Part shown: piece by piece, positions 26,925 through 41,900 of the stretch
Numbering within the stretch: position 1 is the first letter of the stretch
Layout of the letters: each line of letters begins with the position of its first letter
Origin: Polymyxa betae
Taxonomy: Eukaryota > Endomyxa > Phytomyxea > Plasmodiophorida > Plasmodiophoridae
Assembly (NCBI GenBank): GCA_003693705.1
Contig: RBZT01000312.1
Coordinates: forward strand, 62,827 to 126,826
Direction of reading: 5' to 3'
Length of the DNA stretch: 64,000 nucleotides
The notes under the pieces: generated by a model
What the model was told of the DNA's origin: nothing
The model's input: the letters and a program-made list of their open reading frames with translations, nothing else
Database searches by the model: none
Translations under genes and position numbers: made by a program

Positions 26925-29900
26925 ATGAATGATGGCGACGAATACCACTCCGATCAAGATATGGACCTTGGAGGATTCCAAGGCAACCTTCCGCCGCCGC
27001 CGCCGATTGCCAACACTGAAAGAAGTCTTTCTTCGAATCCGATGTTGAATGATGCAGCAGCACATGAACCTGAAAGCTATGCCCCTTTTTCACTGGAACC
27101 ACTCAATGAACAAGATGAGTCAAAATCAGAGCAAAATTCCAGACCTTCACAATCATCAAAGGTTTACTACGCCAAACTGTCTCTGAAATGTTTGAAATGC
27201 GATTCAGAAAATTTTTGATTTTCGTTTCGGAAAAATTCCCGAAGGCGTAAATGTTATTGTTGGAGGAAATAGTGATGGACAGGCTGTTCTGGAAACACAA
27301 GCAGACCAGAGCACAGCGCTTGTTATTCCTCCTCAAGCGCATCTAGACTTGACATGTAAATCACATTGCCAATAATTAAGAATTTTCTTAACGCATTTGC
27401 CAGTGGGTTGGAAAGAAGCTGCTCCCTATCTAAATGACTACACTATTGTCATGGACGTACGATTAGACACGCTTCCTCGCGATTGCCTTTCCCTATATGA
27501 AGCGAATGATGCCCGCCGAACTGAGGGTAGATCTGACATTCGATTTCGTAATTTCCTGTTTAAATTGCTCTCCCAGGAGAATGTTTCATCTCCAATCACG
27601 GCGGTGTAGGGATTTTTGGCGAATATGGAGTGAAAAATGCAGAAATCAAACCAGGAAGATGGCATCGTATAGTTGTAAGCCGTTAAATACCGTTATTGTG
27701 TTTCTTGACTTCTGTTCAGATTTCTTTTGGAGCTGATAGAGGTCCTGTCCGTCGCATGAACACCTATGTGAACAGTGAGCCTTGTGCTACCATTCAGAAA
27801 GGCGTATTTGATATTCCTGATAACCGTTTCGCTTTATCCGCTCAGTCATTGAGTTTGTTCAAGTCCTCCAGGCCTGAATTTCAGCCTGGTATTCGTGTTC
27901 GTTATGTTGAGGTCCAGATTGGTGCTGCTTCAAAAGAGGTACTGATAGTTTCACTGCCGATGGCTTTCACATTAATTTTTGCAGAAAGTGAAGCAGTTTA
28001 TAAACGAAAATCGAATATTCAGCTACTGGGAGGTTCAAAGAGAACAAGGTCTTTCTTTTCGGCTCAGCTCTTGATTTTGCCAACTGATTTGAACTTGCAG
28101 ATGAGAAGAGAAGATTTCAGGGTTTGTCCCTTCAATCGCTCTACAAGCGTCCGCCTCCTATTTGGCTACATCCAATGTTTCTTGGTTGGTACAATTCAAG
28201 AGGCTTTCCAACTTTACCAAGCATTTCGTTTAGGGATGTTTGGAGATTGTCACCTAGGTGGGACGGGACTTGATACCGGTATGCTTACTCTCCTGAATCA
28301 ACTGGTCTGTCATTTACGGCTGCAGGATCATCGTTGCATCCATGTATTACTGTAATGGATTTGATTCTGCATGGGATTCTCTCCAATCGGCAAGACATGC
28401 TATCCATGTTTAGCCATGAAGATATGCAAAGTCTTACATCACTCCAATCCATTTTGTCAGACGGCTCCGTCGTATTCAAAAAAGTACCTTACTGCCAATT
28501 TGATACTGCATGTACCCCATTATTTGACGTAGTTCGCCAATGCTTGCCGGAATACATCGCAGATGATCCAGTTTATAAAATGGTTCAGAGGAAGACTTGT
28601 TGCCCTCAAAGATGGAGATATTATGCTCGCTCCTTGCGGGATTTCTGCCCATCCAATCGTTTTCATTCTGGTTCGGAAACCGGATGGGTTTCTCGTCGTG
28701 TTTGTGAATACAGATCCAGAAACCGGGCTCAATTATCACCTTTCTAATGCCAGGGAGGAAAACAAAATCAAGTCGGTAAAGTATACAAAAAGATCGCTAC
28801 ATTGACACTTTTGAAGATTCAAAATGTGTATCGCCTTCGATAATGTTCCCGCCAGTCAAGTCATCAACGATGCCTTTTGGGCTGTTGCTTTCAAGGGTCC
28901 CGTTGAACAATCCAAGCATGATACACCCGATAAGGTCTGTATGTTGAATAGTTTCGCAGCTCTTTAACTTAAGAAGACAACCAGGTATATGAAATACTAT
29001 TACCATGGCTTTCGCAGAAGCCGGTAGAGTGTTCAATACTTGAAACGGAGGATGATCCAGCAGTTGGTTGGCGAACGCCGCAGCGATCTGCCATTCCTGC
29101 CTTTAGAGCACTCCATGAAGCTTCCGTTTATATCTTGTCCAGCAAAGGCAAATTTGCGTTCTTGAAACTGACATAGAAACTGACTTGCCAAATTTGTAGG
29201 ATTGAGCAAGGAAAAAGTTAAGAAAGTTTTCTTTGCGATTAGATTGCAAACTATTCTTCTGCTTCAAAACGATCTCGCCCATATGCCTTCCTTATCTGAT
29301 GCAGATAGCAGATTGATCCGTTTGGCAGTTGAACAAGTGAGTTCGTTGCCTTTTTGGGGGTTCTCGTTACTGACTGATATGTGTAGGTGGCTTACACTGC
29401 TGCGAAAATTATGGACTGTTCGGATAAGGCAACTTTGGACGCTAAGAACTTCATTCAAATCAAAACCATCTTAGATCAGGTTAGTGTTATTATCAAGTAA
29501 CAGCACCAAAACTCATAATGTCTGTGAAGATCGAAGAGAAAAGGCGCTCACTTCCAGCTCATGAAATCTCATCATACAGCGATCAGGTTCAGATTGATTT
29601 TGAGAGAGGCAGCGACTCGAAATGGCAGTCACTGTTGTTACCGCATTTTGAAAGGCTGATTCAAGAAGATGTTCGAGGACTGGCTGGTTTCCCAACCAGA
29701 ATGCCAACGTAGAGACCATTATTCTCTGTGTTTCACCATAATAACTGCTCGCTAGATACGTTCCAGTAGATATGCTGCAAATTCCTGAACCGCCTGCAAA
29801 GACGTTTCCTGAATGCGTTGCTGCGTTGCGTCATACAGACAGGCTCTGCACTTTAGTAATGGTCCAATCCAAGAAACACATTCGTCATGCAATCTTCATG

Positions 29901-32900
29901 ATAACTGCTCTGATTGAACACACGTTCCTTCACGTTCTTCCAGCTCCTTTACCATTAGATGATCGTAAAGATGTAAGCGAAACATTAATTGTAGTTCGTG
30001 TTTTACTGAAACCGGCCGAAGCAATGCGTGTGGTCGACTCCAATGCTGTATGCACAGCAGCTTGACATTCTTCTGCTTTGCCAGCGAATCATGGAACATT
30101 TTGTCGCCACTGCATTTTCACTGCAACCAAATCGCTCTCTTGATGCCACAAAGCTGGTCGTCTCGGGGTGTATCATGGCGATTGCCGACCGCGTTATGCG
30201 TGTGATGGCAACCGACATTCCATCAGAGGTATAGTTCTTGTTTCAAGCAGCCTGGCAATGACTTGCGACTTTAGGTCTCACTGAATTTGCACGCTCACGG
30301 CCATCGACAAGCGCTGTTTGCGCCAACTCTTGGAAGATTTGCTGAACAGGTTGTTAACTGGTCTTCTGTGTTGTATTTTTCTCTGATTCTTGCAGACCTC
30401 TGAAGTTCTCGTTTACTACCCGGAGCTCGTAGTTGCACGAACAGCTGTGCTTCGATATTTCGAGTATCTACAATCAGGTTTGCTTGAAAATGATCACTGT
30501 CATTTTTCTAAAGATGTTGTCAGTCACTCTCGAGACCAACCTGATTTTCGATTGGGAAAATGGTAACGGTGTCCAGCAAGGAACGTGTCTTCTAATCGAG
30601 CAGGCAATCTTCCGTTTAATTTGTTTTGATTCCAACTGAGGCTGCTTTCAGATTTGTGCTGATTTAGCTTTTCCTGTCGATAATCTACCAGCGTACGTTT
30701 CCGGAGAATCGCATCTGATTCAGAAAAATTATCCGGAATGGCCCTGCTATCGCGATATTTCATTTTGGTACTGAGGGGTGGAATGACCTTTCAACGTTTA
30801 ACCGGTGTTTTATAGGTTCAAATATTTCCAAAATACAGATGAGAAGTGCTTTCCGCCCGTTCCGATGCAGCCGTATGTTCAAAAGCAGGCATGTCTGGAA
30901 TGGGAACTTGGGCAACAGGGATATACGGTTGTTGCATTCCGGATGCCAATTCAATGTCGGCCATTAAAAGGTAAAGGGTTGCTTTTACTGTGTAGTCTGC
31001 TCATTAAATTTGTAAAGGACCCTTTACGGAACGGTTTTCATCACCATCGAAGCCTCATTTGCTCACTGCACCACATTCGGTCGAGACAGAAGATGATGTT
31101 CTTCATGTGAAAAATCTTCCTACCTTTGAGGGTGCTCTTGGTCAAAGGGATTCTGAGCTTTTGATTTCGTATTTGACTGTCCCTTATATCCGCATTCCCT
31201 TGTTGCTGTACGTATATGGAATCTCGATGGCCGCTAAGTTCATTTTCTGATGTTGTGCAGGACCTTTTTCTCTACGCATGATCGCATTCACTCGTTGCGA
31301 AATCCAAAGCTTCGTGAGGTAATTCTTCTGCTGTGTATGGTCTCAGAACTAATGTTCTTTAGCTGCTTGATAGCGCTTTGTTCGAACCCGGGTCTTATTT
31401 GCAGGGAAAACTTTCGAATGTTGCACCAACTTTAGTGCCAACCGAAGAAAAGGAGCTCCTCTCCACTGAATACGGCTACTTGCTTAACGAATTATATCAT
31501 TCACCTCAGCGTGTCATTGAGTCGATTACCACTCTTTTAAAGCAAGCTCTGGAACTAGACACTGGTGTTTTTGACCCTTCAACATCTGACATTATCCTAT
31601 TCGTCGTGACCATCGCTAGTCATGTTGAGAATTACATCGCGTTTCTTTTGAAATCGCACCATCAAGCCTCCGCCAACACCCTTCTGAAAAACGTGAATCT
31701 TTCTGACTCCCAGCAAAAGCTGCTATTATCTGGACTCAATTCGATTTCGTCACTGCTACAACACCAGTTCAGTGATCTCCTACTGCGATGGTTCTCACAA
31801 GTATATTCGACCGTAACAGAAGAATCCATCGACGAAATGACCAAAATTGCCTGCACAGTTCATGCTCATTTACTTCTAATTCTTCGTAACTCCGAAGAGT
31901 TTCCTCCCCAATTTATCGAACGTTTCCTTTCAAGCTTATTATTTGTTACGACCAGACACAGCTGGAATCTGAATCTTTTACCGATTCCGGAAACCCACAT
32001 CTTTGAGCTGCTCACCTTCTGCCAGAGAAAACTGATTGCGACATTGAAATGTCTTCCAAAACAGGTTCTCAATCAGACATTAGATCATTCTATTGCCACA
32101 ACAACACAAACCACCCCTTCGACTCACCGTCAATGGGCTTTCGTAGCTGGACCTCGATCTATTGGTAGATATACAGTCGAAAGTCATCCAGAATCTACTG
32201 GTAACACAAGGTGATCGTTCGCTGCCATTTTGATGAAAATTTTTCGCTGCAGATATAATCGCCACCGTTGATGCCCAATCGGGAGAGCTCGGAATCGAGA
32301 TCGACGTTCAAAGAGCGCAATTGACTTTCTGCAATGCCCATCTTGAAGCGTTACAGATATCTATTTTACTGGATCCCGATATTCAGCTGGTTTTTGGCGG
32401 TGCAAAGTCCATTCAGGCTGCAATGGTCGAAACCGCACAGCATCGAGATCTATATGAGTTAATCGGCCGCGATCATTCAATTGAGCATTGGTAATTATGA
32501 AAAACCTCTTTTGTTAGGAGCTCATAGTTACAAAATGTAGGAAGACAGCCGACGAGCGTCCCGGCTTGATTCCTTTCGAGACGCGTGATTATTCTCCTGG
32601 AGATCTTGAGGACTCCGAGAGATGGATCGTCAATATATTCGAGCCTATACGTCTCTCGTCAGTCCGCTTGATTCCAGTGTCATTGACAACTAATTAGTGA
32701 CAGTTATTTCATGAAACCTGTCCCCATCCAGATTGTGATGTCTGCGGATATCACGCCGTCTCAGGCAACCGTTGCGATATTGTACGCTTTGCATCCTATG
32801 AACGGTGGTGCTTGGAAAGAGATTCATGTTCGTCGTGAATTCTGTGAAGTTTTCGATCTTGTGTCACATGGGCGAAGGATATATCGCTCTCTGGTCTACA

Positions 32901-35900
32901 CATCTGATTCGAGGTTTTCTTTGCGCGATTTGCAACCACCTCCAAAGAACCGTGATTTTCCATGGCAACCTTGGGAGAGGCATGCCGCAGGCCATCCGTT
33001 AAAACCAGCAGCTAGTGAGTTCTGTTGTTTGCCTGATTTATCAATAACGTCTCGGTTAGATCCGATTTCGGTTGTAATCATTCGACATGTTGATCACGAG
33101 TCCAATAAATCTGGGGACGATGAAATGTTTATTCCGGCCCGTCTTTTGGACGGAATCGTTCCATCAGCGCTTCTGGATAAGTTCTTGTTTTGGCAAGATA
33201 AAGACAATAATATTCGTGGGTATATGTTGAAAAAAGGCAAGGATATTTCTGATCACGTCGTATTTATCCGGCTGGTGGATTCTCAACAGGTTGGGCAAAT
33301 CGTACGTGGAAATTTGTTCTCTAAAACCTTGAAGATCAACTGCACTGGGCTGCCGGGTGTTGGGGCTATCATCACACGATCTTTAGCAATCCCACCATCT
33401 GGAGCGGTCACGAAAAGTGACCAGACGTTGCGATTAGTGAATGCATCGTTCGCGCCCGAAGGAAGCATCATTTCTGATGTGAACAAAGTGCTGTCTCGGA
33501 TCGAACGAAATGCTTTTACTTTGATTTGGACTACTGCATTAGTTGAATATCCAGATTCAACTATTCAGGATCAATCGATTTCAAGGTGCCCCTTGAAATC
33601 GCTTGTTATTGTTGGGTTTTGACCGATGTCACAGTAATGAACTCACTATCGACTTGATCGAACTGCCCCGTTTAAATATGAGTTTCTCTGTTAAAGAGGA
33701 TATGGACGGTGTCAAGCGCCTTTACAGCGATGATCACGTGTATGCTGTTATCTTTGCCATTTCTAAGTTAATTTTAATTACTCATAGGAACTTGTTTGTG
33801 TCAAACGAACGTTCTGTCCTCACAATGTCGTTGATTGCTGGAATTCCTCATTCGCTTTTACTATCGAATGAAAACAACGATATTCAAGTTCTTATTCCTG
33901 TAGTGATCATGAAGCACGATTTGACAGCCAGCTTACGATTTGTTTAGGCTGTGCCTCCTATACGGCCAATCATCAGTTCATCCCCATTCTCTACTGAACT
34001 AGTTCTTGTTAGAAATGACCCAACGTGGTACCAAGCCTTTGATGTAACCTACTTTGTATATCCAATTCGTAAGAAATCATCTGTTGATGTTGTAGTCATC
34101 TGATTTTCTTAATCAGATGTCAGTCTATCGTTTATGTTCACCCCGACACTATCTTCGGCGCTCTATCTATTGCTGCTTCGTATTTTGCATCGTGACTACC
34201 AACAAGTCATTCGTCTGAGTATACAGCCACTCTGCTATCTGAGACAGCGTTCTGATTTGTCGTTAGCAAATTCTATCGGAACTGATACCGCATTTTCCAA
34301 AGAGGAATCACAGATCTTCCAGCTCCTGGCGCAAAGTGTTTCAGATTGTGCTCCAGATTCTCACGCCTGTCGACTTCGAATTTCTTATGTCACAATTGAT
34401 AGTCCTGTTGAGTGTCCTTGGCTGCTAACGAAGGAGCTGGCCAATTACATCATCAAATATGCACATGTATCAGCCACATGCCGCCTCACTTTGCAAGAGG
34501 AATTTCAGCTGTTACAGCTTGCAATTACAGATTTGTCGGATGCTCGGTTTGATCCGAAGATTTATTCAGTGCTCGAAATTTACACAGTTAAAAATCGTCG
34601 CAGCAGAGTTCAAGCAATTCTTGATGGTGAAAGATCCGCTAAAGCATTCAGTTTGCCCGCTCCCGAGCGTGGTCTCAGCACAACTGCATGGCCCTTTTAC
34701 TGTGATATTTCAGCTATTGCTGCCCAAGACCAAGATTTTGCTGATCTGATCGTCCATTATGCTGCGAATCCGATGATATCTGGTGATACCGTCATGAAGA
34801 CGATTAGCGGATTTTGGACCCGTCAGGAAGATATGTCTGGGCATGCTTTGCAATTAGGGTTCTTATTCATTTATGGCCTATTAACTGTATGTCTGTCGAA
34901 CTGTTCGGAAGCTGTCATCTGCTCATATTCTTCAACAGGGAACAATTACAGCTAAAGTATGTAACAACAACGATTCGTTCGCTTTAGCATCGATTCTTCT
35001 ACAAACAATGTCAGATAGACATGTTCAGTCGATCATGTCGTCCATTCTCCATATTCTGGTTCAAAATCCAGAACTTGTCAAGATATGCCCAAAGTTCATT
35101 GATAATCGCCAGTTCCGCACCGAGCAGATTCGCTGCGTTGGCGACGTTCATTCCCCTGTCTCGCCACTAGCAGAATTGTTCAGGAATTGCATTCCAATCC
35201 TGCTTGCAAATGTCGAATCTTTATGGAGTCCACCTCCGCTGCCAGAACTGCCTGGCTCAATTGCTGTCGAAGTGAAAGTTCAAACTCTGAAACAGTATTC
35301 GGATCTCTGGTAAGCAAATCCGGGTGTGTGATCAACTGCTAAGCTGCCCTACAGGCCGATTCCCGCAATCTCCGATTTCTCTTGTGCCTCCAGAAACATT
35401 CGTTGTGTCAGTCGAGAGGAGTTACCTGAACAATTCAAGGACCTGGCTCTATCTGCTGCTGAGCTTGAGGCTCTAAGTGACGCGCCGCTAGCAGGTGCTA
35501 TCGATTTGTCAGCGTCTATTATGCATCAATCGAGATCGGAATCCGGCCTTTCCATGGTTCCAGATGAGGTATCAATACTGTAAACTGCTTCCTGAATTCT
35601 CAACTCCATTTCAGCTTTCTTTTGATATCTCTCGGCATCCTGAAGCTCAATCTGCGGTTGCACGCTCCTTGCTGGATCGTCTTGGAAATGATTTGAAATT
35701 GTATGCGGATTTCGAGAACAAAGGAATGTTTGCAAAGTTCAGGCCGATCGTTGAGTTGGAGGCTCGTTTGCTGGAGAAGTCTTGCGATGAAGCTGTAGCT
35801 GGTAGAAGTGTGTTTGTCGCCCTTCATCATCGTCTGATATTTCCACTCAGATGTTGGTGATCTTTATTCTGTCGTCGAGGGCCTCGGCGTTACATTAGAG

Positions 35901-38900
35901 GCACTCAGATTTGCTGACAGGTTTGTGATCTGATATCACTGCAGGTTAGCAAACATTAATTTGTGTGATTTAGTGATTATGTCCGATTGGCCTTGGAATC
36001 CTTGATCGAACTGAGCAATAAGGTGGAAGATCCTTCTCATGACGTTTCATTGTCTCGTTGCATGTTCATCTTCCGTCGTTATTCTGGAGCTCGGTCTTCT
36101 ATATGTACAGTCAGATGCCATTTGCGTTCTCATTTGACCGAAACTTGTAGGGCTTGAATTCGTGTTTGCCTGCCTTCTTTGTTCTGACGCGAAGCGCGAC
36201 TTTTGGACTTTGAATCCGTTCCTCTCGGAATCAGAGGTTGAGCTTATCTTGCAGATCTCGATGGCAGCCATTCTTCATGCGAACCGAATCGGACAGGTAG
36301 ACTGAAATTTGTTCGTAGAATGGCCCTGTAAAGTGCATAGATCAACCGCTGCTTGAACCATGTTCGAGCAATTTTATCGTGTCTGAAGTCGTTGTCGACG
36401 ACTCCAATGGATGACACGTCCAGATCGATTACAGCGCTAAAGCAACAATCTGAGATGCTAGCTAAGAACCTTGGTGCGAAACGATATTATATGACGAATG
36501 CAAGCAGTAAATTTGCAAATGTACGGCTATGCCGCCCTAGACGCAACGTTAATCATTAAATTGGTTGACAGGATGCGTTCCAGCTTGATCCAAGATATCT
36601 TATTTTTGAGTTTACTTGGAATTTACAGCTAAGAAAGCAGCAAATCGACCTCGTTCAAGACTTTATGCAGTCATTGGAACAAAACAAATCTCTTGTTAAA
36701 CAGGTTTGTCGGTTGGTCTCTTTCATTCCGATTGTTTAACTCTATTTGCTCTGTTTAGATGATCATGGGTGCAGGCAAAACTACTGGTATTGTGTAACGA
36801 TTCGCGCCATTTCAACGAATTCATTTACAACAGTTGTTGGCCCATTACTGGCGCTTATGCTTGGTGACGGCAAAGGTCTTGCTGTGCAGGTTGTCCCACC
36901 AGCGTTGCTTGAGTTTTCTCGTGGAATAATGCGCTCGACTTTTTCCTCAATTATTCATAAGCGTATCTATACTCTAAGTTTCGACCGCAATTCCAAAGCA
37001 GACGCCAATTTGTTGAACAAACTCGAGAACTGTCGCAAGACCCGCGGCGTCGTGATTTCGACGCCAACATCGATTAAGTCGTTAATGCTGAAACTTATTG
37101 AATATCTGGATTGTCTTAACAGTGATGATATGATTATGGAGCACGGAATCCTTGATGAAGTTCAGATTTTGCAGCAGATTATTTCAATGTTCCACCATGG
37201 CACTCTGATTATGGATGAGGTTGACCTGCTGCTGCATCCTTTGAAGTCAGAATTGAATTTCCCAATTGGAGCGAAAAAGCCGGTCGACTTTGAGCCTCAT
37301 CGGTAAAGTTTTCATCTTGCCTATGATCTGTCATTGACGATGCGCTTTTAGATGGAAATTACCAATCCATATTCTTGATGCCTTATTCTACGCTGAACGA
37401 CAGAAGATGTCGGTTGGCTTCAAGGAATCGCGCCGTGCTTTTGTACTTCTGCAGCAGGTCCAACTCTGCAGTTGTAGATTTCTAATCATTCGTTCTAATC
37501 GACTCTGCAGATTCGAAAGGTCGTTGAGGAGGGTTTCGAATGCCGCGCCCTTCAAAGTATCCCACACTTGGTTCTTCTGGATCCCGATTTTTACCAGGTT
37601 TTCATGCAATCATTTTCTAACGATTCACTGTGGTCTCAAAAATTCTTTTAGGTTCGCCTTAAACCTCTCATGGTTGAATGGACCATTCTTTGGCTCGAAT
37701 CACAGCACTTGTCAGGCTTGCCTGAACAGCAAGTAAAACTGTATCTATCCGCAGAGTCGCTTGAACAGTCAATGGTCCAGTTTTCAATCTGTTAATAACC
37801 CATGTTGTTGATGCGTTTTAGATCGATTTGGTCAATCACCATATAGCCCCGCATCATAAGAAGATGCTCAACCTGTCCCGAGACTGGCTCAATACGTTTT
37901 TACCACATTGTCTTGCAAAGATTAACAGAATCTCCTTTGGTTTATTATCCGATTTCGATTTTGCCAAGTGGGTATCATCATTTGACACGAAAACATTACC
38001 TGATAATGTCATTCAGGGCCATCGAAGTAGATCCACACATGCCACGAACTCGAGCCAAGTTAGGCATCCCGTTCGTTGGCAAAGACACTCCTTCACGCTC
38101 CAGTGAATTCGCCCATCCTGATATCATCCTCGGCTTGACCATACTTGCCTACCGATGTTCGATCGCTCAACTTGGTCTCTTTGGCGCTGGTTCTCACATT
38201 ATTTCAGATGAGGGGCTTCGACGAAGCGATTTCAACGACATCATTCAGAGCTTGCGTACATCGATGATCAAAGAAATCGGACCTTTCCATGAAAGGAAAT
38301 CGTGCCGTCAGTATGAGGCCTGGGTCAATGAAGCAGGAGGACGAATTAAAGGTAGCTCTGATGGTATGAACGATATGGAACCAGAGGTGGTCCATTTACG
38401 TCTCCTGAAACCCTCCAATGAGACGCAAATGAACTCGCTGTTCGATCTCTGGCATAAGCTGCCAGATGTCATCCATTGGTACCTGAACGAATATATCTTC
38501 CCTGTATATCTTCAGCATCAAGCTGTGAAGCTTAGCGAGAGCGGCCAAGGCCTGGGTGGCTCAATGCTATTTGGTCGTAGAATAGGATTCAGTGGAACTC
38601 CAAGGTTCGTCATGCTATCAGATCTCCTGGTTGCCTTGATTGAAGCTGATTCAGTGACCTGCTTCCAATCGAACTTGGAAAATGTGGTTATGAGAAGGGT
38701 TCGGATGGAAAAGTTGTTTACACCATGACGAACCCAGACGTTGTTCGAGTTCGCTATATCGAAAAGGGATGGACTGTCGATTCTCTTCTCAACGTTATCG
38801 CAAACGGTGGTGTGAAGTACAATGCGTTGATTGACACCGGGGCCTTAATTACCGGATTGTCGAACTATCAAGTCGGTTTCTTTTCGCCCTCACCACACCT

Positions 38901-41900
38901 GCCTTATGTCCGATCAGGTGGCAGAGTCTCTGCTTCGAAAAGGCTTGAAGGGCTTTGATGGGGTCGCTTTCTTGGACGACGCCGACCGTAAAATGATCCT
39001 GGTTCGAGCTACTGGTCGTGTTGTTAAACTTGACCAATGTGGAATCGATGTCAATCGGCGATTCGTATTCTATGATCAAGGTCCTCGCGCTCTGATTGTT
39101 TTTGAAGTCGTTAATCTCGTATGAACAGTGCATACCACTGGAATGGACTTCCAGCATGCTTTAGATGCACATGCAGTGCTTACTTTGGGGAAAGACATGG
39201 TATTCAGAGATTATGCTCAAGGCGCCTATCGAATGCGTGGTATTGGCGTTGGGCACACCATCGAACTGCTGATTATCCCAGAAGTCTTAACATTGATCAG
39301 GCATTGCTAAGCTCTCGAAACCGAAATGCTGTCGTCTGAATTGTCTTTAGGAGAGAGTTAGCAGCTGCTCGAATGGACGCAATGGAAGATAAAGCAGAGA
39401 ATATTTTACATGATGTTACTGCATGGCTCAATATCAACAGCATGAAATCGGAGCGTATTCAGTTCAATCAGCTGTGCCTCCAGGTATGGATGGGATATCA
39501 TTGAAAGCGCGGTCAGGATTAATACGGTCCATTTCCAGAATATCGGCAACATTTGGAGGAAGAAAGCCTTTGAAGCTCTCCTGACTCAATATGACGCTTT
39601 CTTGAATGGACCCAACAACCTTCCTGCACAACTGAAAATGTCGTTGGATGTTTTCAAAGAGAAGATCGATTTCAGCATAGAAGCTTGCGTTCCTCAACCG
39701 GTAGAAGCTCGTTTTGTCTGGGATGCCTCTTCGACTTAGTCTGCATCAGGTTTCGTTTTTGGAAACAATTAATGGGCTTGTAGAAGATAACAAACAATTA
39801 ATTGTTACACAATCGGAATGGGATATCATCGAGTCAGTTCGTAAATTGAGTTCAACAGTCATTTATGACGATTCTCAACACGTTTTTAACGCTGAAATGG
39901 TCCAGGAACAGGTTCGTTGACTCGTTGCATTATCAGGACGCAAGATATCTGAACCCTTCCTTTTGTTTAGGAGCAAGAACAGGAACAAGAGCAGGAGCAA
40001 GAGCAGGAGATCGAGATCGAGAAATTTGTTGATCTGGCATACAGCCGTGAAAATGAGCGGCAAATTCCATGGGAGTTCTCCCTGCTCTCCGGCCATGGCA
40101 GCGAAAAGCCTCCATTCTATGCTCTTCGTGAGTTCCATTTGGCTAAACGGGAACCCATCTCGTTCCCGTCTTTCCTTCTGGCGTCAAACAATTATTTCAA
40201 TCCGAAATGGTCGGGACCCCGTCGTATCAAAAATAGTATGAGATCTGAAAACCGCTGCTCATTCGGACCTAATCAGTTTTTCTCAGTATCCGTTACGCTT
40301 GAATGGTCGCTGTCCTCCTCGCCAGCTTTGGCACCCTCTCACTTAGATCAGCCGATGTCAAAATCCGAATTGGAATCGGCTCAGAAAGCTTTTGAACTAT
40401 TTGATATCGACGGCTCCGGCGATCTAAATGCTGCTGAACTTCATAGCGCGTTACAAGCTGCACTGGATATTGAACTATCAACTGATGAACTTATGCAGGC
40501 TTCAGGTGCAGCCTGAGACCGATTATCATTGTTCAGGCCTGATTGTGTCTAACAGGAGGCAAGGCCCTCAATTTTACGAATTTTGTCGAATTTTTGAAAA
40601 GTGGTAACTTCCGGCAATGTCACAATTCGGTTCGTCTGATATCCATCATCATCACTCTGCGCTGACTTTGTTGAACAGCGATATTTTGTTTCCGTCTCAT
40701 TGGCCGAAGCTGAAACGATCCGAAAAATTCTGCATTCTGCTCCATCTGAACGTATCCGGATTGCTCTGAGATGCCTCGACGCTGATCACACTATTCTGGA
40801 TGCTTCACCCAGTTTCTATCCTACAACTAACTATATGGGCAATGTACCGTATAAGCCTGTTTTCTTATGGCTCTCTGTTTATCTATTGATTCAGGCGGCG
40901 TATGCTTGCTTGCGTTTCTTCAATTCAGATATGTACTTCAACAATGCTGAAATCAATCTGCTGCTTCAGTCACTTCGAAATTCTACGATGCGCAAGCGTC
41001 GAATCTTCTTCCAGAATCTACTATCATGTCGTCGTCGATCGGTTAGATGCTGCTTAATTCGAAAGTTCCATTGTCCTCTTAGCTCGCTTTCAGGTCCGCA
41101 AATGGGAGGAAGCACCCATTGCAAGACTGTTCACCACGCCAACCGAATTCGACCTTCTCAAGCAGCGAGCACAATCTTTACGCCTGCGAGCCGCCATTCA
41201 GGTTTGTTCATATCAAGGTCATCTAATTTGTTCTCACATTTCTGTAGGCCAAAGGTTTACCTCTGCATGACGCCTTCCGAATGTTCAATTATGCTCGAAA
41301 CGGCTTATTGAGCACTGCCGAGCTCTGGGGCGCCTTAGATTGGCTTGGATTCTCGGTTTCAGCTGACGATGTTTTGGGTAAATTCGTCATTGCTTGAAGT
41401 TGCACTTTCCTGACTGACTCTTATTAGATTTCATGAGATCTGCTGATACTGACAAAGACGGGCTGATTTCCTATCGAGACTTTTCAGAAATGATTTCCAA
41501 TACCAATCAAGAAGAGAACATTCAAGAAGCTGACGAGGCAATTATTTGTAGCCCGTCTCATGCTGTAAATACTTTCATTATCATTGATATTTGTCGTCCT
41601 AAATGCGTATATGCAGGAACTGGGACGTATTCCACCGAAAGGAGAAGACCTTCTTCGCCAATTACAGAACGAGCGTGATCTCCAGGAAGCTCAAGAGGTT
41701 TTTTACAAAATATTTCGCCATCTAACTCCACACTTATATGCAAACTAGGAGGAAATTGAGGCTGAACGTGAACGTAGAGACGAGCTTCGGTAATTTTTTA
41801 AATTCTCGCTTCGTAATTTTGAACCGATCAATGTAGAATTCGTGAAAGCTTGATCGCAGCTGCTCTGGAAGAGAACGCTAATCAAGCTGGTGGCAGCAAT

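Noticed and set aside
30570-30680. In-frame stops suggesting a break in the giant gene
   Set aside because: The flanking exons continue the same protein on both sides, so a long intron or a small unresolved exon is more likely than a pseudogene.
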